Positions 15,401 through 15,542 of a stretch of DNA of 15,542 nt are shown piece after piece. Source of the stretch: Clostridia bacterium (GTDB lineage Bacteria > Bacillota > Clostridia > Oscillospirales > Acutalibacteraceae); NCBI GenBank assembly GCA_024689165.1, contig JAILDS010000252.1:1-15542 (forward strand), in the 5' to 3' direction. Made by a program: the position numbers and the translations under genes. Every line of letters starts with the position of its first letter. Within the stretch, counting starts at the first letter, position 1. The notes beneath the pieces are model-generated. The model searched no databases and was not told the origin of the DNA. It was given only the letters and a program-made list of their open reading frames with translations.

Positions 15401-15542
15401 AAAACTCGTCCGCAGAAGACCGTGAGCGGCGCCGGTTCCGTAGCCCGTCTGAAAGAGACCTTGCCCGGCGCGCATAAGCCCTTTGTGATCACGTTCCCGC
15501 AGCTTCTCGAAAACGGCGGCGTAAAGGCCGCCCTCGACGCTT
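12422..15542 (+). CDS. Multidomain carboxylic acid reductase: adenylation-carrier-thioester reductase, with start of an iron alcohol dehydrogenase-like domain (3' end cut)
   Basis: The frame is open to the window end; 1040 residues are visible. An adenylation domain (about 1-515) has YTSGTTGMPKG (175-185), YGMTE (323-327), TGD (391-393), GRVKNLI (407-413) and Lys505 in a motif reading SMKIKR instead of SGKIKR. The GRVKN and NGENVSAEQLE wording is like long-chain acyl-CoA synthetases. A carrier domain (about 520-590) has FFALGGSSL with the likely phosphopantetheine Ser556. A thioester reductase domain (about 618-970) has the NAD(P)-binding TGATGFLG (623-630), Ser743/Thr744 and Tyr778-x3-Lys782. 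After a linker, residues 1001-1040 (GAGSVARLKE, then a VIT strand and GGVKAAL) resemble the N-terminus of iron-dependent alcohol dehydrogenases. Predicted chemistry is acid to acyl-AMP to thioester to aldehyde, perhaps on to alcohol. GGAGG (12412-12416) precedes the ATG. The last domain is the least certain part. Confidence 0.88.
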   Translation, partial: MADIIDPAALGSLREMVDKAAEEYSSAPFATYKTEDGITSKTYGEFRRDTRAIASYLVKRGLGGAHAALIAANSYEWLAAFFGTVSAGAAVVPLNIGETVDALERLTLFADCEVVFFDEKRRAVAERLKNSGMIKLFVSVDDNAAQGEMDLSELFAESETELPPVGPDDLCSIVYTSGTTGMPKGVMLTHKNYIYSALSVHVACPTKSLLCVLPLSHAFCFTAVITKGIVKGKEIFMNDSFDNLMANIRLFRPESMAVVPQIAKKLMFGALKFAGMHPEMSEQAAVKAFFGGNIIDIISGGAPLESELAIRFEKTGVLVLNGYGMTECAPIISNNATYQHRAGSVGKPIPCMEVVVRDSQILVKGPSVFKGYYKNPEETAAAFTEDGYFKTGDTGYFDNDGYLYLNGRVKNLILLDNGENVSAEQLEALFGYEKLVKEVVCYGEGNAIVAEIFPDRDFISAEGIGDLDAYMLDMLQRVNSRLAVFQRISKYVLRDAPFPKNASMKIKRGGPHGTAAEKKEPGRTDTEKKIIAAVKELLGADDVGRDDNFFALGGSSLNAAELAAGLNIPVELIYENPFISVLAGKLEEKADTSEKPEDLSLNGLIPAGKAPKSEKPVKTVFLTGATGFLGVHVLAELFKREIKTYALVRNTEKFRKTLARYFPDIPADTELIVPLVGNIEKDRLGLTQELFDRLTAETDAVFHCAASVLHAGDYELSHRTNVLGSLNAAKLALAADCPFEYCSTVSLHGAGTVRERRKNPVFDEDTLYIGQIYADNVYIHSKFEAERELLKLKADGLKLNIFRMGNLTWRQSDGMFQKNAADNGFLHRLRAILKPGTVNDMSDKYPIDLTPIDRSAQAVAALALGTGTGEIYHIINPYYVPTERLFELTGRAFRRVSACESIETVAANSADRDISVWEFYSIVAASSDEVELKCDKTLDVLREVGFEWDDIDADYLAKAGELLDVSGFTPESPQNDGKLNHIQRLFLGKLADAKTRPQKTVSGAGSVARLKETLPGAHKPFVITFPQLLENGGVKAALDA

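Noticed and set aside
1..15542. CRISPR arrays, tRNA or rRNA genes, insertion sequences
   Set aside because: I saw no regularly spaced repeats, no cloverleaf sequences, no transposase motifs and no rRNA signatures.

Overview
The window looks like a piece of a chromosome from a GC-rich Clostridium-class Firmicute, most likely from the Oscillospirales (Ruminococcaceae-like). The signs are strong AGGAGG-type ribosome binding sites, TTGACA/TATAAT-type promoters, and frequent AGG/AGA arginine codons despite the GC-rich coding. A ribosomal protein S12 with an N-terminal-half insertion also fits what I recall from that group. The assignment is inference; there is no rRNA or other decisive marker here. 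All credible genes are on the + strand.

Region 1 (1-1020) holds the end of a small membrane protein and a 107-residue protein of unknown function. A gap with a weak hairpin and a strong sigmaA promoter follows.

Region 2 (1017-5558) is a compact str operon: rpsL, rpsG, fusA, tuf. It has its own promoter and ends at a strong intrinsic terminator. The fusA-tuf gap carries a second promoter overlapped by inverted repeats that can pair in two exclusive ways. The rpsL-rpsG gap contains a stem-loop.

Region 3 (5597-10585) is six genes with overlaps or gaps of at most 6 bases. In order they are a RelQ/RelP-like small alarmone synthetase, an OmpR-type response regulator, a sensor histidine kinase, a histidine phosphatase, a Cof-type HAD hydrolase and a uroporphyrinogen-decarboxylase-fold protein that is not HemE. 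The synthetase is joined to the regulator by an ATGA overlap, which suggests that (p)ppGpp synthesis and a membrane sensor are produced together. A perfect 16-base palindrome lies just before the first gene.

Region 4 (10696-15542 and beyond) starts from a near-consensus promoter. It encodes a stand-alone acyl-adenylating enzyme and then, directly abutting it, a very large protein that runs off the window. The visible 1040 residues read adenylation domain, phosphopantetheine carrier, NAD(P)H thioester reductase, and then what looks like the first strand of an iron-dependent alcohol dehydrogenase. If correct, this is a carboxylic acid reductase fused to an alcohol dehydrogenase, taking an acid to an alcohol in one polypeptide. 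It is the most unusual content of the window.
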